The translations under genes and the position numbers were made by a program. The notes under the pieces were generated by a model, which saw nothing but the letters and a program-made list of their open reading frames with translations, made no database searches and was not told where the DNA came from. A DNA stretch of 58,303 nt, taken from positions 1 through 58,303 of the forward strand of contig JAFTNZ010000010.1 in assembly GCA_017451645.1 (NCBI GenBank), written 5' to 3'. The number at the start of each line of letters is the position of its first letter. Within the stretch, counting starts at the first letter, position 1. Positions 10,001 to 18,708 of the stretch are shown in pieces. Origin of the DNA: Bacteroidaceae bacterium. GTDB lineage: Bacteria; Bacteroidota; Bacteroidia; Bacteroidales; Bacteroidaceae.

Positions 10001-11125
10001 ATTCCCTATATGGTTCTTGAACCATCGGAAAGAGGGATAGCGCTTGTCGTAGATTGTGATGCCTATAGGATAAATCGCCATCCAAATTCGTAGGTTTTCA
10101 TCCAGATATATAGAACCGATGTTGTTGCCATTCATTTTGTTGGGTTCATCTCTATCGTAACTGAACTTCTGTTCCAGTATCTTCTCATCAAAATCATAAC
10201 TGAAAAGGCCTGCACCGCGAGTGGCAATCAGAATGCTTGTCTCATTGTAGCCGCAAATGTCCGTGATTGGCAAATCAGACAATTCGGTCAGTGAATGTTC
10301 GATGATTTTCCTCCTCATATTATATACAAGTAGGCCGTCTTTGGCACTGCATATAATCAAACGTCCGTTTTCCTTATGATAATAAAGTTTTTGCGGATGT
10401 TGGGACTGTGGGCCTGAAAGGAGGGTGTTTGTAATCGAGAGTTGTCCGTTCTCAATGCTGGCCTGAAAAACTCCCTCTTCTGTTCCTATGACGTAGAACT
10501 CTGGGGTTATCTGGCAAAGATTGAAGAGCTTGTTGGCTTTTTCTGGCAGGTTGACTTTTTCTAAAGTTCGGGTCTTGAACTTGTATATGCATGCATATCC
10601 TTTATAGCAGAACCAAGCTTCATCATATTCGGTGATTTCAACCAATGTAGGCCGGTCATCCGCAATTTCGGACGGCAAGACAATCTCTTTGAAATCGTCC
10701 GACAAACCATCGTGATAAAAAAGTTTTCCTTTGGGAATCGCTATCCAAATCTGCCCGTCCGAACTGGTTTTCATGATGTTCTCTTCGGAGTAAAGACCTA
10801 CATAGCCTTGCGCAGAAGAGAGTCGGTAGTGCCGGATGTCGTTTCCATCAAAACGATCAATTCCCGTGTAGGTGAGAAACCACATATAGCCGGTCCTGTC
10901 TTTCTTGATGGACAGTACCCGTTTGTCGCTCAAACCGTTGTTTACATCAATATACTTAAATAATTGTGATGATGCAGGGGAAGATGATAAGAGAAAATAT
11001 AGCAGAAACAAGAGACGCACCCACCCACACCTTTCCTTCAAGGAAAGGATTGTAAAGGGTGTCTGGCTATCCCATTCCCCTCCCTTGTGAGAAGGGAGAG
11101 GAATGGTCCATAAGGGTATTTTCAT
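7058..11125 (-). CDS. HTCS-like one-protein regulator with degenerate kinase and receiver
   Basis: A 1355-aa protein with hybrid two-component architecture. A hydrophobic export segment lies at about 37-53, Reg_prop beta-propeller blades at about 55-700, a Y_Y_Y domain at about 735-800 and a membrane helix at about 806-828. A histidine-kinase-like region spans about 840-1050, a receiver 1098-1205 and an AraC-type HTH about 1255-1350. Family members sense glycans in the periplasm and act on DNA through the AraC domain. Key residues are missing. The H-box reads RIQHGLKVSL (His849 kept, following acidic residue replaced by Gly). Neither the DxGxG (G1) nor the GxGLxL (G2) ATP-lid motif is seen. 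The receiver phospho-acceptor position is Gly1146 (IIIAGG in place of IIxD), although Lys1198 remains. The start ATG overlaps the purL stop (ATGA). Residues 4-36 are encoded by palindromic repeat sequence. A later GTG at the codon of V36 is an alternative start. Confidence 0.85.
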   Translation of the reverse strand: MKIPLWTIPLPSHKGGEWDSQTPFTILSLKERCGWVRLLFLLYFLLSSSPASSQLFKYIDVNNGLSDKRVLSIKKDRTGYMWFLTYTGIDRFDGNDIRHYRLSSAQGYVGLYSEENIMKTSSDGQIWIAIPKGKLFYHDGLSDDFKEIVLPSEIADDRPTLVEITEYDEAWFCYKGYACIYKFKTRTLEKVNLPEKANKLFNLCQITPEFYVIGTEEGVFQASIENGQLSITNTLLSGPQSQHPQKLYYHKENGRLIICSAKDGLLVYNMRRKIIEHSLTELSDLPITDICGYNETSILIATRGAGLFSYDFDEKILEQKFSYDRDEPNKMNGNNIGSIYLDENLRIWMAIYPIGITIYDKRYPSFRWFKNHIGNETSIANDQVNYIQEDSEGDIWFATNDGLSIYSPAKNSWKHLLTKPNQTDLWQKGHTFLSLCEVRPGTMFAGGYMTGIYSIDKKSGQVQLIQPTFFIDSLKFHSLNRFIRVIFQDSEGFIWTGGSNYLGCTNPKDLSTYCYPLDNPVTCILQRDSVTLLVGTGDGLFEINKQTKKYKRMLMPFSSQHINTMYLHSNGDLYIGTTNSGLVVLHANGKYHIYTHLVSSLLNSVINTILPQNEDNLIITTERNVTIYNIPQDQFYNWTEEQGLINACFNPRAGIHTSTGTFIFGSNNGAIEVNDTIQIPGYYYTKVLIDQILIEKPHTAVLGKTDKREITDWNSVESLQLNHDQNSISFHISSINYGNPKHTYFRWKLRGKQDYWTQSNSDNWIHYHNLSPGEYLLHVQNVAQEDGSIIGEKVLKIIIRPSFWHTGWGILICLLGIGLVGFLLFRLVSMKFRLNRAEKRIRYFHRIQHGLKVSLSLIRASVREVLTHEEKTITAKSNKYLQQTLYSVENLYFGVCNLLNLQENTFGKIPFTTRHYLNRHIESYMEFFAPLADEHRISLNYIPVEEEQEIWIDQQVCDSIFYLLISNAISHSVSGHTVSLRLFCQKDYWKAVCSNQPILEDKPDTNRIWKHFATSDDEFLLLKNIIKRHRGHFSYDIRGLHTFTFTVKFPIDPGFPHKEATADTSSEEVHWTHRLRKWIPTFGTNNGPRTSRNTKQGCLLAVSENREILSFLDTTFCDEWEIVIAPNVTMALELVEENEPDIIIAGGLALREGENNLCTQLKSNLNTNHIPLILITSDEEDTNASYDSRIWADYYIDKLFDIPQIRRVLFTIMENRKRLEEHLPKAISVRRQAKESNFAHKEQNTKFLTKVHETIKAHVEDGNFDVDTLAMEMGMSRTSLYNRIKGLTEHSPADIIREIRMQHACTLLITGEHSISEVSDLMGFGEPKYFREVFKKYYGMNPSEYIKKQQKKNDE
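11010..11105. repeat. Composite REP-like palindromic repeat at the start of the HTCS-like gene
   Basis: Two palindromic units lie side by side: CCTTTCCTTCAAGGAAAGG around 11030-11048 and CCCCTCCCTTGTGAGAAGGGAGAGG around 11077-11102, separated by pyrimidine/purine-biased DNA with CACCCACCCACACC. On the minus strand they are translated as the unusual residues between the start Met and the hydrophobic export segment of the regulator. The second unit resembles the one in feoAB. Confidence 0.5.
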
Positions 11126-14100
11126 CTTTTCTTATTTGCTTCTACCCACTTGCGTGCATTGACGAAGGCTTCAATCCAAGGAGTCACTTCATCGTTAGGA
11201 CGTGGGTAGTATCCGCATTGCCATGGAAAGATGGTACGCTCGGGATGTGGCATGATAGCCAAATGGCGTCCGTCCTTGCTGGCTACGGCGGCTACACTAT
11301 AAGATGAGCCGTTGGGGTTGGCTGGATAACCATCGTAGGTAAACTTGGCCACCACATTGTACTCGTCTTCGGGAAGTGGCAAGTAGAACTTGCCTTCGCC
11401 ATGAGCCACCCATGTACCAATCTTGTATCCGCTCAGCGAACCGAACATCACGCTACGGTTCATCGGGATAGTCAGCGATACGAAGTTGCTTTCGAACTTG
11501 TGCGAATCGTTATGCAACATCTTGGCTTTCTTATCAGCCGGATGTTCGGGATTGATAAGACCCAATTCAATCATCAGCTGGCAACCGTTGCAAACACCCA
11601 ATGAGAGGGTATCTTCACGGGCATAGAAGTTGTCGAGAGCAGCTTTCGCCTTGGGGTTGTAGAGGAAGGCACCTGCCCATCCCTTGGCTGAACCAAGAAC
11701 ATCGGAGTTGGAGAATCCGCCACAGAAGGCGATGACGTTCACATCCTCCAATGTCTCGCGTCCGCTGATAAGGTCGGTCATCGTCACATCCTTCACATCG
11801 AAACCTGCCAACCAGAAGCTATAGGCCATTTCGCGCTCAGAGTTGGTACCCTTTTCGCGGATAACGGCAGCCTTGATGCCTGAAGGTGTACGACGGTCAG
11901 GGTCAAGTCCCCATTGTTTCAGTTTACCTGTAAATTCGGGACCGAAGGCGAGGTCAAGCGGTTGTTGCTTGTAGTTCTCGAAACGTTCTTTGGCCTTGCC
12001 ATTGAAGCTCTGCTTGCGATCCATCAGGTATGAAGTAGAGTACCATACATCGCGCAGATGGTCGATACCGAACTGGTAATCGTATCCATCTTTGCTTACC
12101 ATGATGTGGCGCTCGTCGGTGGGCACACCAATCTTCACGTAACCCACACCGGCATCGTCCAGTATCTTCTTCACACGAGCTGAATCCTTGTCAGATACCT
12201 GGATGACAACACCCGGATTCTCGGCAAACAATGCCTGTACGATGTCGCAACCCTTCAGCTTGTCGAGGTTCACATCAATACCGCCTTCCATGTTGGCAAA
12301 GCACATTTCCAGCAAGCAGGTCAGCAGACCACCGGCAGAGATATCGTGTCCGGCCATGATGAGACCTTCGTTCACCAATTGTTGTACGGCCAAGAAAGCA
12401 TCGCGGAAATATTCGGGATTCTTCACCGTAGGCACATCGCTACCAACCTTGTTGAGGCTCTGTGCAAAGGCCGAACCGCCCAATTGCAGGGTGTCGAATG
12501 AGAAGTCGATATGGTAGAAACGGCTCTTTGGCTCGTTCTTCATCACGGGAGATACAATCTTGCGGATATCGCTCACCTCGCCTCCGGCAGAGACGATGAC
12601 CGTACCCGGGCTGACAATCTTGCTTCCGTCGGGGTACTTCTGAGTCATGGAGAGTGAATCCTTACCAGTAGGCACGTTAATCTGGAGTGAGCAGCAGAAG
12701 TCGCTCAATGCCTTTACGGCGGTATAGAGACGTGCATCCTCACCCTCTTGGGCACGGCAGGGCCACATCCAGTTGGCAGAGAGGCTCACACTATCCAATC
12801 CTTCGGCCAAAGGAGCCCACACAAGGTTGGTCAATGCCTCGCTCACTGAGAGCACCGAACCTGCAGCAGGGTCGGCAAGGGCAGCTTGCGGAGCATGACC
12901 GATAGAGGTAGCAATACCCTTGCGTCCGCGATAGTCAAGCGCTACGGCTCCACAATCGCTCAACGGCAATTGCAATTCACCCTGGCACTGCTGGCGGGCT
13001 ACACGACCCGTCACACAACGGTCCACCTTGTTGGTCAACCAGTCCTTGCAAGCTACGGCCTCCAGTTGGAGTACACGTTGGATATATTCGTCGAGCTTGG
13101 TGATGTCGTAGGTCACTACGTCATACTTGCGCTCTACGGTCTTGTCTATCATGTATGTCTTGGGCGATGAACCGAACATCTGGTCAACGGCCAAGTCGAA
13201 GGGACGTACACCATCGGCCTGCTCGAAAGCAAAGCGCTGGTCGCCGGTAGTTTCACCTACGGTGTACATCGGGGCGCGTTCACGCTCGGCAATCTGACGT
13301 ACATGCTCGATGGCCGATTCGTCGATGAGCAATCCCATACGCTCCTGGCTCTCGTTGGCAATGATTTCCTTGGCACTCAGGGTTTGGTCACCAATGGGGA
13401 GTTTGTCCATGTGAATCAATCCGCCACACTCTTCCACCAACTCGCTGAGGCAGTTCACGTGTCCGGCTGAGCCATGGTCATGGATAGACACGATGGGGTT
13501 CTCCTCTTCTTCGCACAAAGCACGCACTACGTTGTAGGCACGCTTCTGCATCTCGGCATTGGCACGTTGTACGGCATTCAGCTCGATACCCGAAGAGTAG
13601 CGGCCTGTCTCTACCGATGAAACCGAACCTCCACCGAGACCGATGCGGTAGTTGTCACCACCCATCACCACCACTTTGTTGCCTGGTTGGGGAGTACCCT
13701 TCAAGCAGTCGCGCTTGGTACCGTAGCCCACACCACCGGCCAACATGATAACCTTGTCGTAGGCATATTGTTCGCCATTCTCCTGATGCTCGAAGGTGAG
13801 GAGCGAACCGCAGATGAGCGGTTGGCCGAACTTGTTTCCGAAGTCGCTGGCACCGTTGCTGGCCTTGGTCAGAATCTGTTCAGGTGTCTGATAGAGCCAT
13901 TTGCGCACGGGCAGGATATCTTCCCACTCGCGTCCTTCTTCACTGCGCGGATAGGAGGTCATATATACGGCAGTACCGGCAATGGGCCATGAGCCCTTAC
14001 CACCACCCATACGGTCACGGATTTCACCACCCGTACCGGTAGAAGCACCATTGAAAGGCTCTACGGTCGTGGGGAAGTTGTGTGTCTCGGCCTTCAGTGA

Positions 14101-14826
14101 GATGACACTCTCTATCTCCTTCACCTGGAAGTAGTCAGGCTTTGAGTGGTCAGCCGGAGCAAACTGCTCGATGATGGGGCCTTGTGCAAAGGCTACATTA
14201 TCCTTATAGGCTGATATAATCTTGTTAGGATTCTCCTGAGTAGTCTTCTTGATCATCTGGAAGAGGCTTGACTCTTTCTCTTCACCATCGATGATGAAAG
14301 TTCCTCCGAAAATCTTGTGACGGCAGTGCTCCGAGTTGATTTGGGCAAAGCCGAACACCTCACTATCGGTCAAGGGACGTCCGAGGTCCTGCTCCACTTT
14401 CTTCAGGTAGTCCATCTCTTCCTTGCTCAAGGCCAAACCTTCCTGCTCGTTGTAAGCCTCCAAGTCGGCAATGTGCACGATAGGTTGTGGTTGGATGTTG
14501 GTTTTGAATATTTCCTGCCCAAGTCCCTTGTACATGCGTTGGAGCATCGGGTCGTGGTCGGCATTCTCGTCGGCTACGGGGAAATATTCCTCGATGCGGG
14601 CTACACCTTCCAATCCCATATTTTGGGTTATTTCTACAGCGTTCGTACTCCACGGAGTAATCATCTCCTTGCGTGGGCCAACAAAACAGCCTTTCAGGTT
14701 TTCTTCTTTTTCAGGTGTGGCATCTCCGAACAGCCAACAAAGTTTTTGGATTTCCTCTGCATCAGCAGCGTGATTCATTTCTATGGCAATCACGTTATTA
14801 GTAGAGGTTCTGAAAAATAATACCAT
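11122..14826 (-). CDS. purL: Phosphoribosylformylglycinamidine synthase, single-chain
   Basis: This 1234-aa FGAM synthase catalyses the fourth step of de novo purine synthesis in the cytosol, converting FGAR, glutamine and ATP to FGAM. The order is: N-terminal PurS-like domain, linker with FAQINSEHCRHKIF, two AIRS-type ATP-binding halves, and a class I glutamine amidotransferase domain at the C-terminus. In the last domain the catalytic Cys lies in LGVCNGCQL and the His/Glu pair in MPHPERT. The length fits the large PurL form of Bacteroidetes and Proteobacteria. The ATG at 14826 follows a promoter at 14884-14915; a TTG two codons upstream is not preferred. The stop overlaps the next gene's ATG by 4 nt, placing a regulator and a chromate transporter in the same operon. 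Confidence 0.97.
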   Translation of the reverse strand: MVLFFRTSTNNVIAIEMNHAADAEEIQKLCWLFGDATPEKEENLKGCFVGPRKEMITPWSTNAVEITQNMGLEGVARIEEYFPVADENADHDPMLQRMYKGLGQEIFKTNIQPQPIVHIADLEAYNEQEGLALSKEEMDYLKKVEQDLGRPLTDSEVFGFAQINSEHCRHKIFGGTFIIDGEEKESSLFQMIKKTTQENPNKIISAYKDNVAFAQGPIIEQFAPADHSKPDYFQVKEIESVISLKAETHNFPTTVEPFNGASTGTGGEIRDRMGGGKGSWPIAGTAVYMTSYPRSEEGREWEDILPVRKWLYQTPEQILTKASNGASDFGNKFGQPLICGSLLTFEHQENGEQYAYDKVIMLAGGVGYGTKRDCLKGTPQPGNKVVVMGGDNYRIGLGGGSVSSVETGRYSSGIELNAVQRANAEMQKRAYNVVRALCEEEENPIVSIHDHGSAGHVNCLSELVEECGGLIHMDKLPIGDQTLSAKEIIANESQERMGLLIDESAIEHVRQIAERERAPMYTVGETTGDQRFAFEQADGVRPFDLAVDQMFGSSPKTYMIDKTVERKYDVVTYDITKLDEYIQRVLQLEAVACKDWLTNKVDRCVTGRVARQQCQGELQLPLSDCGAVALDYRGRKGIATSIGHAPQAALADPAAGSVLSVSEALTNLVWAPLAEGLDSVSLSANWMWPCRAQEGEDARLYTAVKALSDFCCSLQINVPTGKDSLSMTQKYPDGSKIVSPGTVIVSAGGEVSDIRKIVSPVMKNEPKSRFYHIDFSFDTLQLGGSAFAQSLNKVGSDVPTVKNPEYFRDAFLAVQQLVNEGLIMAGHDISAGGLLTCLLEMCFANMEGGIDVNLDKLKGCDIVQALFAENPGVVIQVSDKDSARVKKILDDAGVGYVKIGVPTDERHIMVSKDGYDYQFGIDHLRDVWYSTSYLMDRKQSFNGKAKERFENYKQQPLDLAFGPEFTGKLKQWGLDPDRRTPSGIKAAVIREKGTNSEREMAYSFWLAGFDVKDVTMTDLISGRETLEDVNVIAFCGGFSNSDVLGSAKGWAGAFLYNPKAKAALDNFYAREDTLSLGVCNGCQLMIELGLINPEHPADKKAKMLHNDSHKFESNFVSLTIPMNRSVMFGSLSGYKIGTWVAHGEGKFYLPLPEDEYNVVAKFTYDGYPANPNGSSYSVAAVASKDGRHLAIMPHPERTIFPWQCGYYPRPNDEVTPWIEAFVNARKWVEANKKR

Positions 14827-14883
14827 ATTCAAATATCGATTAAATGATTGTTTATTGCAGTTTTTATGTTAAAAAAGCGGGGA

Positions 14884-14915
14884 CAAAAGTACGAAAAAGC
14901 GGGGGCAATACCAAA
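14884..14915 (-). promoter_or_regulatory. Promoter of purL
   Basis: On the minus strand TTTG (14915-14912), 20 nt, then TACTTTTG (14891-14884). The remaining intergenic DNA 14916-15141 shows no gene or clear structure. Confidence 0.7.
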
Positions 14916-15141
14916 GAAAGTAACATCTTTTTCTCAAAAAAAGCGTTACTCGGGCTATTATAGCAGGGATATAGCCATTTCTACATTGAATTTTGCACAT
15001 AAGTCACTGCCGCAATTGACTCATTGATAATGACGGACAAAAAAGCATGGTATTTCTGACGGAAGAGTGACGAACTTTTGTAAGCTATTTAGTACGAATG
15101 AGTGTTTTGTAATAATTAGGACAAAAAATAATGGATTTCTT

Positions 15142-15172
15142 TTTGTTGTTAGGAATTAAACTTCTATATTTG
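15142..15172 (+). promoter_or_regulatory. Promoter of the lipoprotein/DUF5723 pair
   Basis: TTTG at 15142-15145, 19 nt, then TATATTTG at 15165-15172. This is a full match to the Bacteroidetes pattern and leaves a leader of about 75 nt. Confidence 0.75.
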
Positions 15173-15252
15173 CGAAATATTTATAAAATAGTGTCTCAAA
15201 TAGACCAGCTTGAGCGTCAAAAAGACAGAGGAATATTAATAAACCTAAATAA

Positions 15253-17082
15253 ATGTATTGTTTTATGCGGAGGAGTGAACTGAAAACTTTAATCTTGTGC
15301 GCAATGGGTGCACTTTTGTTTTTGCAGTCATGTGTAAATGATGATTATGATTTGAATGAAGACATCGACATGACCATTGGAGTGGGCGGAAACCTGACAC
15401 TGCCACAGAGTGATACCGAACCATTGAAAATGAAAGATGTGTTGGACTTGGATGATGATGATGTCGTGAAAGTGCGTCCCAATGATCCGGACAGTGTCTA
15501 TTATCTGATAAAAAAGGCAGAAGAGCCTGGAAAATTTGAGATTGATTTGCCTGATATGGTGGTGGAAGATCCTACGTTGGATCCTTTCCGCCTGTCTTAT
15601 ACGATGCCTGACAAAAAAACACTGTTGTCCAAAGCTGGCCTTACGGATATGCAAATTGAACTTGTATTGCAGAATCCTGATTATTTGGGGCAATTTGTTG
15701 ATTTGAATGTGATTTATGAGACCAATCCCATAAACCTGAATCCTGAATTCCATCTCATGAACCAAAGTTTTGAGATGCCCGAAGAAGTGGTGGCATTGAG
15801 TCACATCGGTTTTGCCAAACCGATGAAACCCGATTTCCTCTTGAGCACGACAATGTCTATGGGACAAGTGGGCTTGCACGATGTGTATGCTGAATTCCCA
15901 GGAGAGATGCAGCACGACAACGTGGTGAGTGGTGGCTCATGGTTAGGACATTTGAATGAAGCCGGACACCATGTTTACAATCTCCCTAAAGATGTGTGGT
16001 TGGACAAAAATAGCAGAGAACTGCTGAGTATGGAGTTTATCGGCATTGATTTCACCTCCAAACCCTGGACACGCGAGAATAATCCTGACGGATACCTGCA
16101 TCTGAAAGAGGATGTACACATGTATGGTACAGTAACTGTCAAAGCTACGGCAAAACAGTTCCTTGATTTGGCTGGAAAAACTTTTTATCTGGATGCTGAA
16201 ATCAAGTTGAAGGCTCCGGATTTGGATGATGTAACCGTGATGGTTGATCCAAAAATAGATTCGGAAAGTACAACAGTGGAGTTGGATGATTTGCCCGATT
16301 TCTTGACGGAAAATGATGTCACCATCATTCTGCAGAGTCCCGCCATATTGTTTGATGTAACTAATAATACTCCTGTAGAAGTGAACTGTTGGGGAAAACT
16401 TACTTCAGACAAGGGATATGAAGTAAATATTAATCGTCCGAATGGCACGGATCTTCAGATTGGAGGAAACCGTAATTCCAATTGGTGTATCTATGACGGA
16501 GAACAACCGGAATGGGGAAGTTCTTACTCTTACTATCGTGCAGAGGGACTTTGTGACATCCTTCGCGTTGTTCCTAACCAACTTGATTTGAACTTTGATG
16601 CCCGTGTGAATCAGGAATATTACACACTGAAGTTGGGCAGAAGCTATTCTGCCTCTGTGGATTATCGTATGGAATGCCCGTTGGCCTTCGGTGCAGGGTC
16701 GCAGATTGTTTATTCTGATACGATTGATGAATGGCATGAGGATATGGCTGATTACGAAGTGCAGGCATTGAAAGTGACCGCCACATTAATTAATGACACA
16801 CCACTTGATGAACTGGATTTGGAGGTGTCTGCCATCGACTTGAACAAACAGGTGATAGAAGGAATTACTGTCACTCCGTTGAAGAATATCAAAAATGGAG
16901 ATAAGATAGAAATCCTTCTGACATCGGAGGCTGGGGCAATGAAGAACCTTGATGGTATCATCCTGAAAGCTACGGCTCGCGTGACCAACGAGAATTCTGC
17001 ACCACTCAAGGCTAACAGCACTATCCAACTGACAGGTGTTGGCCTTTCTATTGTGGGTGGAGTGATTGCTGACCTTAATTAA
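15253..17082 (+). CDS. Large lipoprotein of unknown function
   Basis: A 609-aa protein with a lipoprotein signal (MRRSELKTLILCAMGALLFLQSC). The lipid-anchored Cys is residue 27 counted from 15253, or 23 from the ATG at 15265. Directly after the Cys comes VNDDYDLNEDID, an acidic stretch of the kind that sends Bacteroidetes lipoproteins to the cell surface. The mature part looks beta-rich with repeated TLINDTPLDELDLEVSAI-like segments and no recognised catalytic motif. It is followed 21 nt later by a DUF5723 outer-membrane protein with which it surely forms an operon; a joint envelope role is an inference. I do not recognise the family. Confidence 0.8.
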   Translation: MYCFMRRSELKTLILCAMGALLFLQSCVNDDYDLNEDIDMTIGVGGNLTLPQSDTEPLKMKDVLDLDDDDVVKVRPNDPDSVYYLIKKAEEPGKFEIDLPDMVVEDPTLDPFRLSYTMPDKKTLLSKAGLTDMQIELVLQNPDYLGQFVDLNVIYETNPINLNPEFHLMNQSFEMPEEVVALSHIGFAKPMKPDFLLSTTMSMGQVGLHDVYAEFPGEMQHDNVVSGGSWLGHLNEAGHHVYNLPKDVWLDKNSRELLSMEFIGIDFTSKPWTRENNPDGYLHLKEDVHMYGTVTVKATAKQFLDLAGKTFYLDAEIKLKAPDLDDVTVMVDPKIDSESTTVELDDLPDFLTENDVTIILQSPAILFDVTNNTPVEVNCWGKLTSDKGYEVNINRPNGTDLQIGGNRNSNWCIYDGEQPEWGSSYSYYRAEGLCDILRVVPNQLDLNFDARVNQEYYTLKLGRSYSASVDYRMECPLAFGAGSQIVYSDTIDEWHEDMADYEVQALKVTATLINDTPLDELDLEVSAIDLNKQVIEGITVTPLKNIKNGDKIEILLTSEAGAMKNLDGIILKATARVTNENSAPLKANSTIQLTGVGLSIVGGVIADLN

Positions 17083-17103
17083 ACAAACAATAATCAAATA
17101 TAG

Positions 17104-18501
17104 ATGACACACATTATGAAATCGATTATAAAGAAAACCGCATTATCCCTTATATTTGCTTCATGTGCGGGTGGAGCCATGGCACAATCACTCAATGCCG
17201 GATACTTTCTTGACGGATACACTTATAGGCACGAATTGAATCCTGCATATATGGGCGATTCTTATTTCAGCATGCCCGTGTTGGGTAATACGAATGTTTC
17301 TCTGCGTGGAAATATGGGATTGGAGAATATCCTTTACCGTACCGACCGTTATGGATTGACCACGTTCTTGAATCCGGATGTCAGTGCCAATGAATTCCTG
17401 GGCGACTTGAATGATAACAACAAGTTGAACCTTAACCTCAATATGGCAATCTTCTCCGTGGGCTTCAAGGCTTTCGGCGGATATAACACCATCGGATTGA
17501 ATGTGCGCGTGAATGCCGGGGTAAATATGCCTTACGACTTCTTCGATTTTGCCAAGCGCGGTATGCATAGCGAAAACACTCAATACAACATGGATGACCT
17601 GTCCGTCCGTTCACGAGCTTATGTTGAGTTGGGGTTAGGACACTCTCGCCAGATTAATCACAACTTGACGGTTGGAGCCAAGTTGAAGTTTTTGGTCGGT
17701 GGTGCTGACCTCGATGCCACCATTGAAGACATGAGTGTGAACATGAGTCAGGACCAATGGCTTGTGCGTGCGCATGCCAAAGTGAATACTTCCATGAAAG
17801 GGGCCTTCTATACACTTGATGAGGATGGACTTGTAGATGGCATTGATGTCGAGTCTCCTGGCGTCGGCGGATTCGGTTTGGGAATTGATTTGGGTGCTAC
17901 CTACAAGTTTACAGAAGGGGCATTGAAGGGATTGACCCTTTCAGCTGCAGTGCTCGACCTTGGCTTTATCAATTGGTCAGACAATGTTGTAGCATACAAT
18001 CAGGGTGAAGACTTTTTCTTCAAAGGTTTTCATAATATAGCCATAGAAAGTGATGGAAGTGGTCGCGAATTGGAAGACCAATTCGATGATTTGCAGGATG
18101 ATTTGGAGAAACTCTACAATGTGAAGACTGATGGCGAAGTGGGTAGCCGTTCTACCATGTTGGCGGCAACAATGAACATTGGTGCCGAATATGCTTTGCC
18201 TGCGTATGACAAGCTGAAGTTCGGATTGCTTTCATCCACCCAGTTCAACGGACCCTTCACCTGGACGGAAGCCCGTCTGTCTGCCAATGTGAATCCGACC
18301 AATTGGTTCGGTGCAAGTGCAAGCTATGCTTACTCTACATTCGGTTCATCGTTCGGTTTGCTCGTCAACTTCCACCCGAAAGGATTCAACTTCTTCATCG
18401 GCACCGATTGTATGTTGGGTGAAGTCAATTCGCAGTTCATCCCTATGAATTCGAATGCCAACGTTTCGTTCGGATTCAATTTTATATTAGGCAAAAACTG
18501 A
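17104..18501 (+). CDS. DUF5723 family outer-membrane beta-barrel protein
   Basis: A 465-aa protein with a signal peptide (MKSIIKKTALSLIFASCAGGAMAQ, counted from the second ATG at 17116). The remainder is rich in alternating aromatic/polar beta-strands ending in a C-terminal aromatic-containing strand (SFGFNFILGKN). The opening GYFLDGYTYRHELNPAYMGDS is typical of DUF5723/PorV-like Bacteroidetes proteins. Either the ATG at 17104 or at 17116 could start it. It is second in an operon with the lipoprotein and is closed by a strong terminator. The function is not known; the family is presumed to sit in the outer membrane. Confidence 0.8.
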   Translation: MTHIMKSIIKKTALSLIFASCAGGAMAQSLNAGYFLDGYTYRHELNPAYMGDSYFSMPVLGNTNVSLRGNMGLENILYRTDRYGLTTFLNPDVSANEFLGDLNDNNKLNLNLNMAIFSVGFKAFGGYNTIGLNVRVNAGVNMPYDFFDFAKRGMHSENTQYNMDDLSVRSRAYVELGLGHSRQINHNLTVGAKLKFLVGGADLDATIEDMSVNMSQDQWLVRAHAKVNTSMKGAFYTLDEDGLVDGIDVESPGVGGFGLGIDLGATYKFTEGALKGLTLSAAVLDLGFINWSDNVVAYNQGEDFFFKGFHNIAIESDGSGRELEDQFDDLQDDLEKLYNVKTDGEVGSRSTMLAATMNIGAEYALPAYDKLKFGLLSSTQFNGPFTWTEARLSANVNPTNWFGASASYAYSTFGSSFGLLVNFHPKGFNFFIGTDCMLGEVNSQFIPMNSNANVSFGFNFILGKN

Positions 18502-18540
18502 TATAGGATAGGGGAATATTTTCCCTGACCTGTGCTTTTT

Positions 18541-18621
18541 CAGGCACGGACGAGGCGAAAAAACAGAGAAGCTATTCTCTTCTGTTTTCTTTGCCTTGTC
18601 CGTGCCTGATTCATTTTTTTG
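18541..18621 (+). terminator. Long-stem terminator
   Basis: CAGGCACGGAC (18541-18551) pairs with GTCCGTGCCTG (18598-18608). Further pairing runs inside (GAGGC/GCCTT and ACAGAGA/TCTTCTGT), and ATTCATTTTTTT follows. Confidence 0.8.
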
Positions 18622-18696
18622 CATCACATTGGAATTATTCCCGTGAAAAAGTGTAAAAAGACACCTCTTATATTATAGGAAAATAACTTTTTGCAC

Positions 18697-18704
18697 TATC
18701 TTTG
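18697..18704 (+). promoter_or_regulatory. -7 box directly before lysE-like gene
   Basis: TATCTTTG ends 5 nt before the ATG at 18709, which would give a leaderless or nearly leaderless transcript. No clear -33 TTTG is present at the usual distance. Confidence 0.45.
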
Positions 18705-18708
18705 CAAA

